From positions 3,208,001 to 3,272,000 of the forward strand of contig NZ_QFYP01000001.1 of assembly GCF_003254505.1 (NCBI RefSeq): a stretch of 64,000 bases of DNA. Direction: 5' to 3'. Below, one piece after another: positions 37,905 through 45,595 of this stretch. Each line of letters begins with the position of its first letter. Position 1 is the stretch's first letter. The position numbers were made by a program, and so were the translations under genes. The notes under the pieces were generated by a model. That model was not told where the DNA came from and made no database searches. It saw only the letters and a list, made by a program, of their open reading frames with translations. This DNA is from Phenylobacterium hankyongense (lineage in GTDB: Bacteria > Pseudomonadota > Alphaproteobacteria > Caulobacterales > Caulobacteraceae).

Positions 37905-40007
37905 GTGCGCGCCTGGCTGGTGGAACAGGCGGGGCTGCAGGCCGACCGCTGGACCCTGTGGACCCCGGTGGCCTTCGGGATCGGCTCGGCGTTCTACTTC
38001 GCCCTGCTGCGCGAGCCGCAGGTCTGGGTGGCGTGGGGATGCGGCGTGGCGGCCGTCGCCCTGCTGACGGGCGCTGCCTGGAGCCACCGCCGGGCCCTGA
38101 CCCTTGGACTGGTGCTGGCCGCCTGCCTGATCGCCGGCTTCGCCATGGGCAAGATCCGCACCGAGCGGGTGAAGGCTCCGGTGGCCCCGGCGGGCGCGGC
38201 CCCACAGCGGCTGGAGGGCTGGGTGGTCGACGTGGCGGCGCCCGGGCAGGGCGGCCAGCGGCTGCTGATCGCGCCGGCGCGGATCGGCGACTGGCCGGCT
38301 GAGGCGACGCCGATCCGGGTGCGGGTCACCCTGCGCCCCGGTGCGCCGGTGCCTGCGCCCGGCGAGCCGGTGCGCCTGCTGGCGGTGATCAACGCCCCGC
38401 CGCCGCCCGCCAGCCCCGGCGCCTACGACTTCGCCCGCGACGCCTTCTTTGAGAGCGTCGGCGGCGTGGGGTTCGCCCTGGGGCCGCCGACCACCTGGGA
38501 CACCGTGCAGCGGCCGCCCTGGCGCCTGCGGCTGACCCTGCGCGTGAACGCCGTCCGCTGGGAGATGGCGCGGCGCATCGTCGACGTCCTGGGCCCGGAA
38601 AGCGGCGGCCTGGCCGCGGCGATGACGACGGGCGAGGAGGCCTTCATCCCCAAGCAGCAGGTGGATGACCTCCGCGCCGCCGGCCTTTCGCACATCATCT
38701 CGATCTCCGGCCTGCACATGGCGATCGTCGGCGGCTTCGCCTTCGCGGCGGCAAGGCTGGCGGTGGCGGCCTGGCCGTGGCTGGCGTTGCGGGTTCACGG
38801 CAAGAAGCTGGCGGCCCTGTTCGGCCTGCTTGCGGTCGGCGGTTATCTCGTGCTGTCCGGTTCGCCGCCGCCGGCCGAGCGCGCCGCGATCACTGCGGCG
38901 GTGGCGTTCGGGGCCATTCTCGTCGACCGCCAGGCCATCAGCCTGCACGCGCTGGCGCTGGCCGCCATGGCGGTGCTGCTGCTGCAGCCCGAGGCGGTGA
39001 CAGAGCCCGGCTTCCAGATGTCCTTCGCCGCCACCGCCGCGCTGGTGGCCCTGGCCGAGGTCTGGCCGCGGCCGGTGAAGGAGATCAACACGCCCTGGCC
39101 GATCCGGCTCGCGCAGGGCGTCGGGACCTGGACGGCGGCGGGCGCGGCGGTCAGCTTCGTCGCGGGCCTCGCCACCGGGCCCTTCGCCATGCAGCACTTC
39201 AACCGGGTGTCGACCTGGGGGCTGGTGTCCAACCTGCTGGTCGAGCCGATCTCGTCATTCCTGATGATGCCGGCGCTGGCGATCGGCGCGGCCCTGACAC
39301 CGCTCGGCCTCGGGGAGGGACCGTTGAAGGTGGCCGGCTTCGCCATCGAGCTCATGAATCGGATCGCCTCCGCCGCCGCCAACGCGCCCTACGCCCAGCT
39401 GGTGGTGGCGAGCGGGCCGGCCTGGACCCTGCCAACCGCCTTCCTGGGCCTCCTGTGGCTCTGCCTCTGGAAGGGGCGGTTGCGCTGGCTGGGACTGCCG
39501 TTCGCCCTGGCGGTGACCCTGGCGCCGAAGCCCACGCCGCCGGAGGCCTGGGTCAGCGCCGACGGGGCGGCGGTGGCGGTGCGCTCGGGCCACGACGCGG
39601 TGCTGCTGCGGCCGGATGTGAAACTGTTCGGCGCGGAGCTCTGGGCGCGGCGGCGCGGGCTGACGCCACTGGAGACGGAAGCGCAACGCGACGCCGTCTT
39701 CGAGTGCGATCACTGGAGCTGCGCCCATGGTCCGGCGGCGCCGGTGAAACTGGGCGCGGCGTGGAATGTGAAGCGGCCGCTGAAGCCGGGGCGGCTGGAG
39801 GCCCTGTGCGCGGGCGCCGAGGTGGTCGTGCTGCGCAACGACTTCAGGCCGGAGGTCTGTCCGGCGGCGCTGGTGCTGACCGGGTCGGACTTCGCCCGCG
39901 GCGGCTCGGCGGAGATCTATCGGACGGGCGGCGGCGGCTGGCGGGTGGTGTGGGCGCAGGATCTGCGCGGCCGGCGGCCCTGGACCTGGGGCGTCGACAC
40001 CCGTTGA
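37905..40007 (+). CDS. comEC: ComEC/Rec2 family DNA-uptake channel protein
   Basis: ComEC forms the inner-membrane channel for transforming DNA. No ATG starts this frame near gltX, so I propose the GTG at 37905 (700 residues); a TTG at 37827 is the main alternative. The order is two hydrophobic N-terminal helices, an OB/DUF4131 domain (about 90-200), and the Competence domain with SHIISISGLHMAIVGGF and EPGFQMSFAATAALV. A short C-terminal domain (VSADGAAVAVRSGHDAVLLR) follows. That domain lacks the HxHxDH metallo-hydrolase motif of full-length ComEC, as in many alphaproteobacteria. Natural competence of this organism is unproven. Confidence 0.88.
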   Translation: MRAWLVEQAGLQADRWTLWTPVAFGIGSAFYFALLREPQVWVAWGCGVAAVALLTGAAWSHRRALTLGLVLAACLIAGFAMGKIRTERVKAPVAPAGAAPQRLEGWVVDVAAPGQGGQRLLIAPARIGDWPAEATPIRVRVTLRPGAPVPAPGEPVRLLAVINAPPPPASPGAYDFARDAFFESVGGVGFALGPPTTWDTVQRPPWRLRLTLRVNAVRWEMARRIVDVLGPESGGLAAAMTTGEEAFIPKQQVDDLRAAGLSHIISISGLHMAIVGGFAFAAARLAVAAWPWLALRVHGKKLAALFGLLAVGGYLVLSGSPPPAERAAITAAVAFGAILVDRQAISLHALALAAMAVLLLQPEAVTEPGFQMSFAATAALVALAEVWPRPVKEINTPWPIRLAQGVGTWTAAGAAVSFVAGLATGPFAMQHFNRVSTWGLVSNLLVEPISSFLMMPALAIGAALTPLGLGEGPLKVAGFAIELMNRIASAAANAPYAQLVVASGPAWTLPTAFLGLLWLCLWKGRLRWLGLPFALAVTLAPKPTPPEAWVSADGAAVAVRSGHDAVLLRPDVKLFGAELWARRRGLTPLETEAQRDAVFECDHWSCAHGPAAPVKLGAAWNVKRPLKPGRLEALCAGAEVVVLRNDFRPEVCPAALVLTGSDFARGGSAEIYRTGGGGWRVVWAQDLRGRRPWTWGVDTR

Positions 40008-40015
40008 GCGAAGAA

Positions 40016-40042
40016 GAGCCCCGACCGCTACGGCCGGGGCTC
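40016..40042. terminator. Bidirectional hairpin between comEC and a lipoprotein gene
   Basis: GAGCCCCG (40016-40023) pairs with CGGGGCTC (40035-40042), and CCG/CGG pairs continue the stem to a CTA loop after one mismatch. It sits between two convergent genes, 8 bases after the comEC stop and 10 bases from the end of the minus-strand gene. The flanks are A/G-rich on the plus strand rather than a clean T-run. Confidence 0.6.
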
Positions 40043-40052
40043 CGAAGCGATC

Positions 40053-40337
40053 CTACTTCTTGGCAGCGTCCTTGGCGGCGTCGCCGGCGTCCTTGGCCGC
40101 ATCGCCGGCCTTGGCGGCGTGGTCGGCGGCGGTCTTGGCCGCATCGCCGGCCGCCTGAGCCGCATCGCCCGGCGTCGGCGCCGTGGCGCTGCTGGCCTCA
40201 GAGGCCGCGGTCTGCGCAGCGGCCGCTTCGGTGCTGGCCTTGTTGGCTTCTTCCGTGGCCTTCTGGGCATCGGGCTTACCGCAGGCGGCGGCCGTCAGCG
40301 ACAGGGCGGCGATAGCCGCGAGGGTCAGAATTCGCAT
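40053..40337 (-). CDS. Ala/Lys/Asp-rich small lipoprotein (94 aa)
   Basis: The sequence starts MRILTLAAIAALSLTAAACGK, a signal peptide with a lipobox-like AAAC (Cys19). The mature part is almost all Ala, Lys, Asp, Glu, Gly and Thr. Near the C-terminus AGDAAKDA is repeated with variations about every 7 to 11 residues and the protein ends in KDAAKK. It should be a highly helical, charged, surface-exposed or periplasmic lipoprotein, similar in composition to LEA-like or Lpp-like helices, but no family can be named. It lies between comEC and lexA. Confidence 0.7.
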   Translation of the reverse strand: MRILTLAAIAALSLTAAACGKPDAQKATEEANKASTEAAAAQTAASEASSATAPTPGDAAQAAGDAAKTAADHAAKAGDAAKDAGDAAKDAAKK

Positions 40338-40469
40338 GTGGTTCTCCTAGCCGAATGCCCGCCGACGATCGGCCGGGCGCGGGACACCCCGCGCGTCGTC
40401 AAAGCGAACGCGCGAACCCCACGCGCCAGAACGCGACGCCACGGCTGAGGTTGCAGCCGGGCTCACAAA

Positions 40470-41159
40470 TTAGTGATAGCGGCGGATCAGTCCCACCAGC
40501 CGGCCCTGCACCGCCACCTGGTCGGGCCCGAAGATGCGGGTCTCGTAGGCCGGGTTGGCGGCCTCCAGGGCGATCGAGGCGCCCTTGCGACGCAGGCGCT
40601 TGAGGGTGGCTTCCTCGCCCATGACCAGGGCCACCACGATGTCGCCCGAGTTGGCGGCGTCGGTCCGCCGGATCACCACGTAGTCGCCGTCGAGGATGCC
40701 GGCGTTGATCATCGAATCGCCCTGCACCTCGAGCACGAAGTGCTCGCCGGCGCCCAGCATGGTCTCCGGCACCGAGAGCCGGTCGCGCTCCTGCTGGATC
40801 GCCTCGATCGGCGTGCCGGCGGCGATGCGGCCGAGCACCGGCAGCTCGCGGGTGTCGTTGGCGGCCTGGGGCGCGGCGCCGCCGGCCTCGACCAGTTGCG
40901 GCTTGAAGGGCGCGCGGCCCTTCGGCGGCGAGGACGTGGTCGCCTGCTGCGGCAGCTTCACCACCTCCAGCGCCCGGGCCCGGTGGGGCAGGCGGCGCAG
41001 GAAGCCGCGCTCCTCGAGGGCGGTGATCAGCCGGTGGATGCCGGACTTCGACGCCAGGTCCAGCGCCTCCTTCATCTCGTCGAAGGACGGCGAGACGCCG
41101 GTTTCCTTGATCCGCTCATGGATGAACATGAGCAACTCGTGCTGCTTACGGGTGAGCAT
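40470..41159 (-). CDS. lexA: LexA repressor, SOS response regulator
   Basis: LexA represses DNA-damage genes until RecA filaments trigger its self-cleavage. The 229-residue protein has an N-terminal winged helix ([21 protein letters not shown]), a linker to about residue 100 that is long for the family, and the S24 peptidase domain. The scissile Ala114-Gly115 lies in RIAAGTP, the nucleophile Ser149 in QGDSM, and the general base Lys187 in EATLKRL. Two direct-repeat operators lie upstream, so it is autoregulated. The same operator type precedes sidA in this window. Confidence 0.97.
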   Translation of the reverse strand: MLTRKQHELLMFIHERIKETGVSPSFDEMKEALDLASKSGIHRLITALEERGFLRRLPHRARALEVVKLPQQATTSSPPKGRAPFKPQLVEAGGAAPQAANDTRELPVLGRIAAGTPIEAIQQERDRLSVPETMLGAGEHFVLEVQGDSMINAGILDGDYVVIRRTDAANSGDIVVALVMGEEATLKRLRRKGASIALEAANPAYETRIFGPDQVAVQGRLVGLIRRYH

Positions 41160-41188
41160 GGATCAGACCTTCAGCCAGATCGCCTTGA

Positions 41189-41203
41189 GAACAAAGCGCA
41201 AAC
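41189..41203. promoter_or_regulatory. Second, imperfect LexA box upstream of lexA
   Basis: GAAC (41189-41192), seven bases, then AAAC (41200-41203) matches GAAC-N7-GAAC with one mismatch. It lies between the perfect box and the lexA start and in the opposite orientation to it. Confidence 0.4.
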
Positions 41204-41212
41204 GTTGTGGAT

Positions 41213-41227
41213 GTTCTCTAGGTGTTC
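41213..41227. promoter_or_regulatory. LexA operator of lexA, GTTC-N7-GTTC
   Basis: GTTC at 41213-41216 and GTTC at 41224-41227 with exactly seven bases between them form a perfect alphaproteobacterial SOS box 54 bases upstream of the lexA start. This is the expected autoregulatory operator. Confidence 0.92.
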
Positions 41228-41231
41228 CGGG

Positions 41232-41246
41232 TTAATGTCAAGTTAC
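41232..41246. promoter_or_regulatory. CtrA-like half-site pair near the lexA promoter
   Basis: TTAA (41232-41235), seven bases, then TTAC (41243-41246) resembles the CtrA consensus TTAA-N7-TTAA with one mismatch. It starts five bases from the lexA SOS box. Such matches are uncommon by chance in 70% GC DNA, but the call rests on one motif only. Confidence 0.3.
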
Positions 41247-41302
41247 CCACGATACCCTGAAAACGCTGGGGAAATCGGGAGCGGGCGAGCGTCGGGTGCG
41301 AC

Positions 41303-42094
41303 TCACGCCGCGAGCAACGCCTGGGTGGCGGCGGTGACATCCGGCTGCCGCATCAGGCTTTCGCCGACCAGCATGGCCGTCGCGCCCGAGCGTTCCAGGC
41401 GAGCGGCGTCCTGCGGCGTGAAGATGCCGCTTTCGGTGACCAGCAGGGCGCCGGCCGGGGCTTGGGCCGCCAGCCGTTCTGTCACCGCGAGGTCGGTGAC
41501 GAAGCTGCGCAGGTCACGGTTGTTGACCCCGACGAGGTCGGCCCCGAGCGCGCCCGCCCGGGCCATCTCCGCCTCGTCGTGCACCTCGACCAGAGCGTCC
41601 ATCCCCAGGCGCCGCGCTTCCGCCATCAGCTCGGCGGCCAGGACGTCGTCGATCATGGCCAGGATCACCAGGATGGCGTCGGCGCCCAGGGCGCGGGACT
41701 CGGTTACCTGCCAGGGATCGACCAGGAATTCCTTGCGCAGGCAGGGCAGGGCGACGGCCCCGCGGGCGGCGGCGAGGTAGCTGTCGGCGCCCTGGAAGCT
41801 CGGGCCGTCGGTGAGTACGGACAGGCAGGCCGCGCCGCCAGCCTCATAGGCCTGCGCCAGGCTCGGCGGGTCGAAGTCCTCGCGGATCAGGCCGCGGGAC
41901 GGCGAGGCCTTCTTGATCTCCGCGATGAGGGCGAGCCGGCCCGGAGCATGGGCGCGAACCAGGGCGGCGCGGAAGCCGCGCGGCGGGCTGGCGAGACGGA
42001 TCTCCGCGTCGAGGTCGACCAGGCCGCGCGAGGCTTTGCGCTGGACGACCTCCTCGCGCTTGTAGGCGGCGATCTTGGCCAGGATGTCGGTCAT
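41303..42094 (-). CDS. trpC: Indole-3-glycerol phosphate synthase
   Basis: TrpC closes the indole ring in tryptophan synthesis. The start at 42094 ([16 protein letters not shown]) overlaps the trpD stop as ATGA and gives 263 residues of a TIM barrel. Catalytic and phosphate-binding segments are visible: [46 protein letters not shown], and [11 protein letters not shown] followed by VTESGI. It is the monofunctional form, without a fused TrpF. It ends the trpG-trpD-trpC set. Confidence 0.96.
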   Translation of the reverse strand: MTDILAKIAAYKREEVVQRKASRGLVDLDAEIRLASPPRGFRAALVRAHAPGRLALIAEIKKASPSRGLIREDFDPPSLAQAYEAGGAACLSVLTDGPSFQGADSYLAAARGAVALPCLRKEFLVDPWQVTESRALGADAILVILAMIDDVLAAELMAEARRLGMDALVEVHDEAEMARAGALGADLVGVNNRDLRSFVTDLAVTERLAAQAPAGALLVTESGIFTPQDAARLERSGATAMLVGESLMRQPDVTAATQALLAA

Positions 42095-43116
42095 GCGGGC
42101 TCGACTGCGTTGGTGACGGCGACCAGGCGCGCCAGGGCCTGGGCCGCGCGGCCGTCGTCGATCACCTGGCCGGCGAGGTCCGCGCCCTCGCGCAGGGTCT
42201 CGACCCGGTCCGAGACCAGGAAGGCGGCGGCGGCGTTCAGCAGCACGATGTCGCGATAGGGGCCCTTGGCGCCGGACAGCAGGTCGCGCAGCGCGCGCGC
42301 GTTCTCCGCCGGGCTGCCGCCGGTGAGGTCGGCCTGCGCCGCGCGCGGCAGGCCGACGGCCTCGGGCGTGATGCGGAACAGCCGCACCTGGCCGTCGCGC
42401 CATTCGGCGACCTGGGTCTCGCCCGTGGTGGTGATCTCGTCCATGCCCTGGCCGTGCACGGTCCAGGCGCGCTCGGCCCCCAGCGCGCCCAGCACGCGGG
42501 CCAGCGGCTCCACCCAGCGGCTGTCGTAGACGCCGAGCAGCTGGCGACGCGCGCCGGCCGGATTGGTCAGCGGACCCAGCAGGTTGAAGATGGTCCTAAA
42601 GCCCAGCTCCGCGCGGATCGGCGAGACGTGGCGCATGGCGCCGTGATGGGCCGGCGCGAACAGGAAGCAGATGCCGGCCTCGTCCAGGGCCCGGAGCTGC
42701 TGTCGAGTGTCGGCGGCGATGTTGACGCCCAGTTCCGACAACACGTCCGCCGTCCCGGATTTCGACGACAGGGCGCGGTTGCCGTGCTTGGCGACCTTCA
42801 GCCCGCCGCCGGCGGCGACGAAGCCCACGGCGGTGGAGACGTTCAGGGTGTGCAGGCCGTCGCCGCCGGTGCCGCAGACGTCGATGGTCTCGAACGGATG
42901 GTCCAGCGTCACCGCGGCGCGGCGCATGGCCCGCGCGCAGGCGGTGATCTCGCCGACCGTCTCGCCGCGCATGCGCATGGCGGTCACCGCCGCGGCCACC
43001 TGGGCGGCGGTCGGCTCGCCGCGCAGGCAGGCGGCGAAGAACTCGCCGGCGTCCTCCTCGGACAGGGTCGCGCCGTCGGCGAGGCGGCCCAGCAGCGGTT
43101 TGAAGGCGTCGGACAT
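42091..43116 (-). CDS. trpD: Anthranilate phosphoribosyltransferase
   Basis: TrpD joins anthranilate to PRPP. The start at 43116 ([15 protein letters not shown]) gives 341 residues; the open frame extends well upstream into trpG and is not coding there. The PRPP loop [31 protein letters not shown] in pieces, the [13 protein letters not shown] region and [14 protein letters not shown] are all present. It lies 11 bases after trpG and overlaps trpC by four bases. Confidence 0.96.
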   Translation of the reverse strand: MSDAFKPLLGRLADGATLSEEDAGEFFAACLRGEPTAAQVAAAVTAMRMRGETVGEITACARAMRRAAVTLDHPFETIDVCGTGGDGLHTLNVSTAVGFVAAGGGLKVAKHGNRALSSKSGTADVLSELGVNIAADTRQQLRALDEAGICFLFAPAHHGAMRHVSPIRAELGFRTIFNLLGPLTNPAGARRQLLGVYDSRWVEPLARVLGALGAERAWTVHGQGMDEITTTGETQVAEWRDGQVRLFRITPEAVGLPRAAQADLTGGSPAENARALRDLLSGAKGPYRDIVLLNAAAAFLVSDRVETLREGADLAGQVIDDGRAAQALARLVAVTNAVEPA

Positions 43117-43127
43117 CGCGGGCCGGG

Positions 43128-43718
43128 TCAGACCTGCGCCAGGCGCCTCACGCCGGCCAGATCGAGGAAGTTGGCCAGCAGCTCGTGGCCGCATTCGGTG
43201 GCGATCGACTCGGGGTGGAACTGCACGCCCTGGATCGGGCGGGCCTTGTGCTGCACGCCCATGATCTCGCCGTCCTCGGTCCAGGCGGTGATCTCCAGGG
43301 CCTCGGGCAGCGCGCCCTTCTCCACCGACAGGCTGTGGTAGCGGGTGGCGGTGAAAGGGTTCTTCAGGCCGGCGAACACGCCCTTGCCGTTGTGGTGGAT
43401 CGAGCTGGTCTTGCCATGCATCAGCGCCTTGGCGCGCACGACCTCGCCGCCGAAGGCCTGGCCGATGGCCTGGTGGCCGAGGCACACCCCGAAGATCGGC
43501 AGGCTGTCGGGCGCGGCGGCCAGCAGGTCCAGGCAGATGCCGGCCTCGTTCGGCGTGCAGGGCCCGGGCGACAGCAGCACGCCGTCCGCCTTCAGGCCCA
43601 GCGCCTCGTCCACCGAGATGGCGTCGTTGCGATGGACGAGCGTCTCCGCCCCCAGCTCGTTCAGGTAATGGACGAGGTTGTAGGTGAAGCTGTCGTAGTT
43701 ATCGATCACTAGGATCAT
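43128..43718 (-). CDS. trpG: Anthranilate/aminodeoxychorismate synthase glutamine amidotransferase subunit
   Basis: This class I glutamine amidotransferase supplies ammonia to TrpE, and perhaps to PabB if it is shared. The 196-residue protein has the start [18 protein letters not shown], the oxyanion region [13 protein letters not shown], the nucleophile Cys79 in [11 protein letters not shown], and the His/Glu pair of VQFHPES. It is read leftward and separated from trpE by 344 bases that hold a convergent small gene and two palindromes, so its transcription may not depend only on the trpE promoter. Confidence 0.95.
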   Translation of the reverse strand: MILVIDNYDSFTYNLVHYLNELGAETLVHRNDAISVDEALGLKADGVLLSPGPCTPNEAGICLDLLAAAPDSLPIFGVCLGHQAIGQAFGGEVVRAKALMHGKTSSIHHNGKGVFAGLKNPFTATRYHSLSVEKGALPEALEITAWTEDGEIMGVQHKARPIQGVQFHPESIATECGHELLANFLDLAGVRRLAQV

Positions 43719-43730
43719 CGGCTCTCTCTA

Positions 43731-43777
43731 GACCATTTTCCGCCGAAGTGGAGACCGGTTCGGCGCAGAAAATGGTC
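43731..43777. repeat. REP-like inverted repeat upstream of trpG
   Basis: GACCATTTTC (43731-43740) and GAAAATGGTC (43768-43777) are perfect inverted repeats. Nested inside, CGCCGAA (43741-43747) pairs with TTCGGCG (43759-43765), with a two-base bulge (CA) between arms. The CATTTT...CCGGTTCGGCG...AAAATG character resembles dispersed palindromic elements I recall from Caulobacterales and Rhizobiales intergenic regions. The start of trpG is 13 bases away. Confidence 0.7.
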
Positions 43778-43791
43778 AAGGCGCAGGATAA

Positions 43792-43818
43792 CGTACCCAT
43801 TGCGTCGCAATGGGTACG
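43792..43818. promoter_or_regulatory. 27-bp perfect palindrome in the trpE-trpG gap
   Basis: CGTACCCATTGCG (43792-43804) and CGCAATGGGTACG (43806-43818) are exact reverse complements around a single T. It lies 42 bases upstream of the small gene at 43860 and 74 bases upstream of trpG. It could be an operator for a dimeric regulator, an RNA hairpin, or part of a repeat unit together with the neighbouring inverted repeat. Confidence 0.6.
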
Positions 43819-43859
43819 GGGGCTTTGCCGGGCGCCGCGCCAAGGGCGATGCTCCACCC

Positions 43860-44066
43860 ATGGCGGCGAACGATTCGGCTCTCGATCTTGAAGAAATGGC
43901 CCGCGCCCGGGCGCTGCTGTCGCCTGCGCCGGCGAAGGAGCGGATGTGGCCGGTGCTGGCCGCCGCCGCCCTGGCCGCCGTCTCCGCGCTCGCCTTCGCC
44001 ACCGCCATGATCATGGCCCCGCCCGTCGTCAGCGAGCATGTGGTGGCGGGCAAGACCGTCCGCTAG
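43860..44066 (+). CDS. Small single-span membrane protein (68 aa)
   Basis: The ATG at 43860 (MAANDSALDLEEMARARALL) opens 68 codons ending at 44066; the frame is open further upstream through the palindrome, but that part would be unusual coding sequence. The protein has an acidic/basic cytoplasmic-like N-terminus of about 35 residues. One hydrophobic span follows (VLAAAALAAVSALAFATAMIM, about residues 32-54, read in parts), then a short tail ending in VVAGKTVR. No family is recognised. It is oriented against trpE and trpG, and its TAG shares CTAG with the trpE stop. Confidence 0.6.
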   Translation: MAANDSALDLEEMARARALLSPAPAKERMWPVLAAAALAAVSALAFATAMIMAPPVVSEHVVAGKTVR

Positions 44067-45595
44067 ACGAACCGCCAGCTCTCCTCGGCCGCGCGGCGCA
44101 GGGCGCGCGCCTTGTGCAGGGTCTCGTCGTATTCGGCGTCGGGATCGCTGTCGGCCACCACGCCGCCGCCGGCTTGGACGTACATGGTGCCGTCCTTGAA
44201 CAGCGCGGTGCGCAGGACGATGCAGGTGTCCACCGAGCCGTCGGCCCCGAAATAGCCGACCCCGCCGGCGTAGCCGATGCCGCGCTTCTCGATCTCCAGC
44301 TCGTCGATGATCTCCATCGCCCGCACCTTCGGCGCGCCGGACAGCGTGCCGGCGGGCAGGGCGGCCATCACCACGTCGACCGGGTCCAGGCCCTCGGGGG
44401 CATCGCCCTCGACGTTCGAGACCAGGTGCATCACGTGGCTGTAGCGCTCGACGAAGAAGCTGTCGGTGACCCGCACGCGCGGCTGGCGCGAGGCGGGCGG
44501 CGGCTCGTTGGCGCCGGCCTGCTTGAGCATGGCCACCCGGCCCACGTCGTTGCGGCCGAGGTCGAGCAGCATCAGGTGCTCGGCCCGCTCCTTGGGGTCG
44601 CCGACCAGCTCCTGCTCCAGCGCCAGGTCTTCCTCCGGCGTGGCGCCCCGCGGCCGGGTGCCGGCGATCGGGCGGATGGTGATCTTGCCGTCGCGCAGGC
44701 GGACCAGGATCTCCGGCGAGGACCCGGCCAGCTGGAAGTCGCCGAAGTTCAGGTAGAACAGGAAGGGCGACGGGTTCATCCGCCGCAGCGAGCGGTAGAG
44801 GGCGAAGGGGTCGCGGCCGAACGGCGCGCGGAAGCGGTGGCTGGGCACCACCTGGAAGATGTCGCCGGCGCGGATGTAGTCCTTCGCCTTGCCGACGATC
44901 TCCCGGTAGCGCTCGCGGCTGACCGGCGTGGTGAAGCTGTCCGGCTGCGCCTGACCGTTGCCGACCAGCGGCGGCGTCGGCCGCTTCAGGTCCGCCATCA
45001 CCGCCTGCAGACGCGCCTGGGCCGCGGCGTAGGCGTCCTGGGCCGAGGCTTCGCCCGGACGCACCGGCGTCACCAGGACGATCTCCTGGGCGATGGCGTC
45101 GAAGATGGCGACGATCGAGGGCCGGGTCATCACGCCGTCCGGCAGGTCCAGCGGATCGGGATTGACGTTCGGCAGCCGCTCGGCGAGGCGGATCATGTCG
45201 TAGCCGATGGCGCCGTACACGCCGGCCGAGGGCGGCGGCAGGCCGGCCGGCATCTCGATCCGCGAGGCGGCCACCAGGTCGCGCAGGGAATCCAGCGCCC
45301 CGCCGGCCTGCGGCGTGAAGCGCCCGGCGGCGATGTCCTGGCCCTCGGCGACCTCGGCCTGGTCTCCGCGGCAGCGCCACACCAGGTCCGGATTGAGGGT
45401 GATGATCGAATACCGCGCCCGGAATGCCCCGCCCTCGACGGACTCGAACAGGAACGCGTAGGGCCGGCCGTGGCCGATCTTCAGGTAGGCGGAGACCGGC
45501 GTCTCCAGGTCGTCGATCAGACGGGTCCAGACGACCTGCGGCGCGCCGGCCCGGTAGGTGGTCTCGAACGCCGTAAAGGCCGGCTCGACGATCAC
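44063..45595 (-). CDS. trpE: Anthranilate synthase component I
   Basis: TrpE converts chorismate to anthranilate using ammonia from TrpG. The 510-residue protein has the N-terminal regulatory domain with YAFLFESVEGG, where tryptophan normally binds (LLES-type motif). The chorismate-binding domain includes DIFQVVPSHRF, PSPFLFYLNFGDFQLAGSSPE in pieces, RPIAGTRPRG, and the GGVGYFGADGSVDTCIVLRT region. The start is GTG at 45595 in a GTGA overlap with the ppiD stop, so ppiD and trpE are co-transcribed. Confidence 0.96.
   Translation of the reverse strand: MIVEPAFTAFETTYRAGAPQVVWTRLIDDLETPVSAYLKIGHGRPYAFLFESVEGGAFRARYSIITLNPDLVWRCRGDQAEVAEGQDIAAGRFTPQAGGALDSLRDLVAASRIEMPAGLPPPSAGVYGAIGYDMIRLAERLPNVNPDPLDLPDGVMTRPSIVAIFDAIAQEIVLVTPVRPGEASAQDAYAAAQARLQAVMADLKRPTPPLVGNGQAQPDSFTTPVSRERYREIVGKAKDYIRAGDIFQVVPSHRFRAPFGRDPFALYRSLRRMNPSPFLFYLNFGDFQLAGSSPEILVRLRDGKITIRPIAGTRPRGATPEEDLALEQELVGDPKERAEHLMLLDLGRNDVGRVAMLKQAGANEPPPASRQPRVRVTDSFFVERYSHVMHLVSNVEGDAPEGLDPVDVVMAALPAGTLSGAPKVRAMEIIDELEIEKRGIGYAGGVGYFGADGSVDTCIVLRTALFKDGTMYVQAGGGVVADSDPDAEYDETLHKARALRRAAEESWRFV

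Noticed and set aside
40438..40463. Hairpin CGGCTG/CAGCCG downstream of lexA as a terminator
   Set aside because: The stem is only six clean pairs and no T-run follows on the minus strand; too weak to list as a feature.
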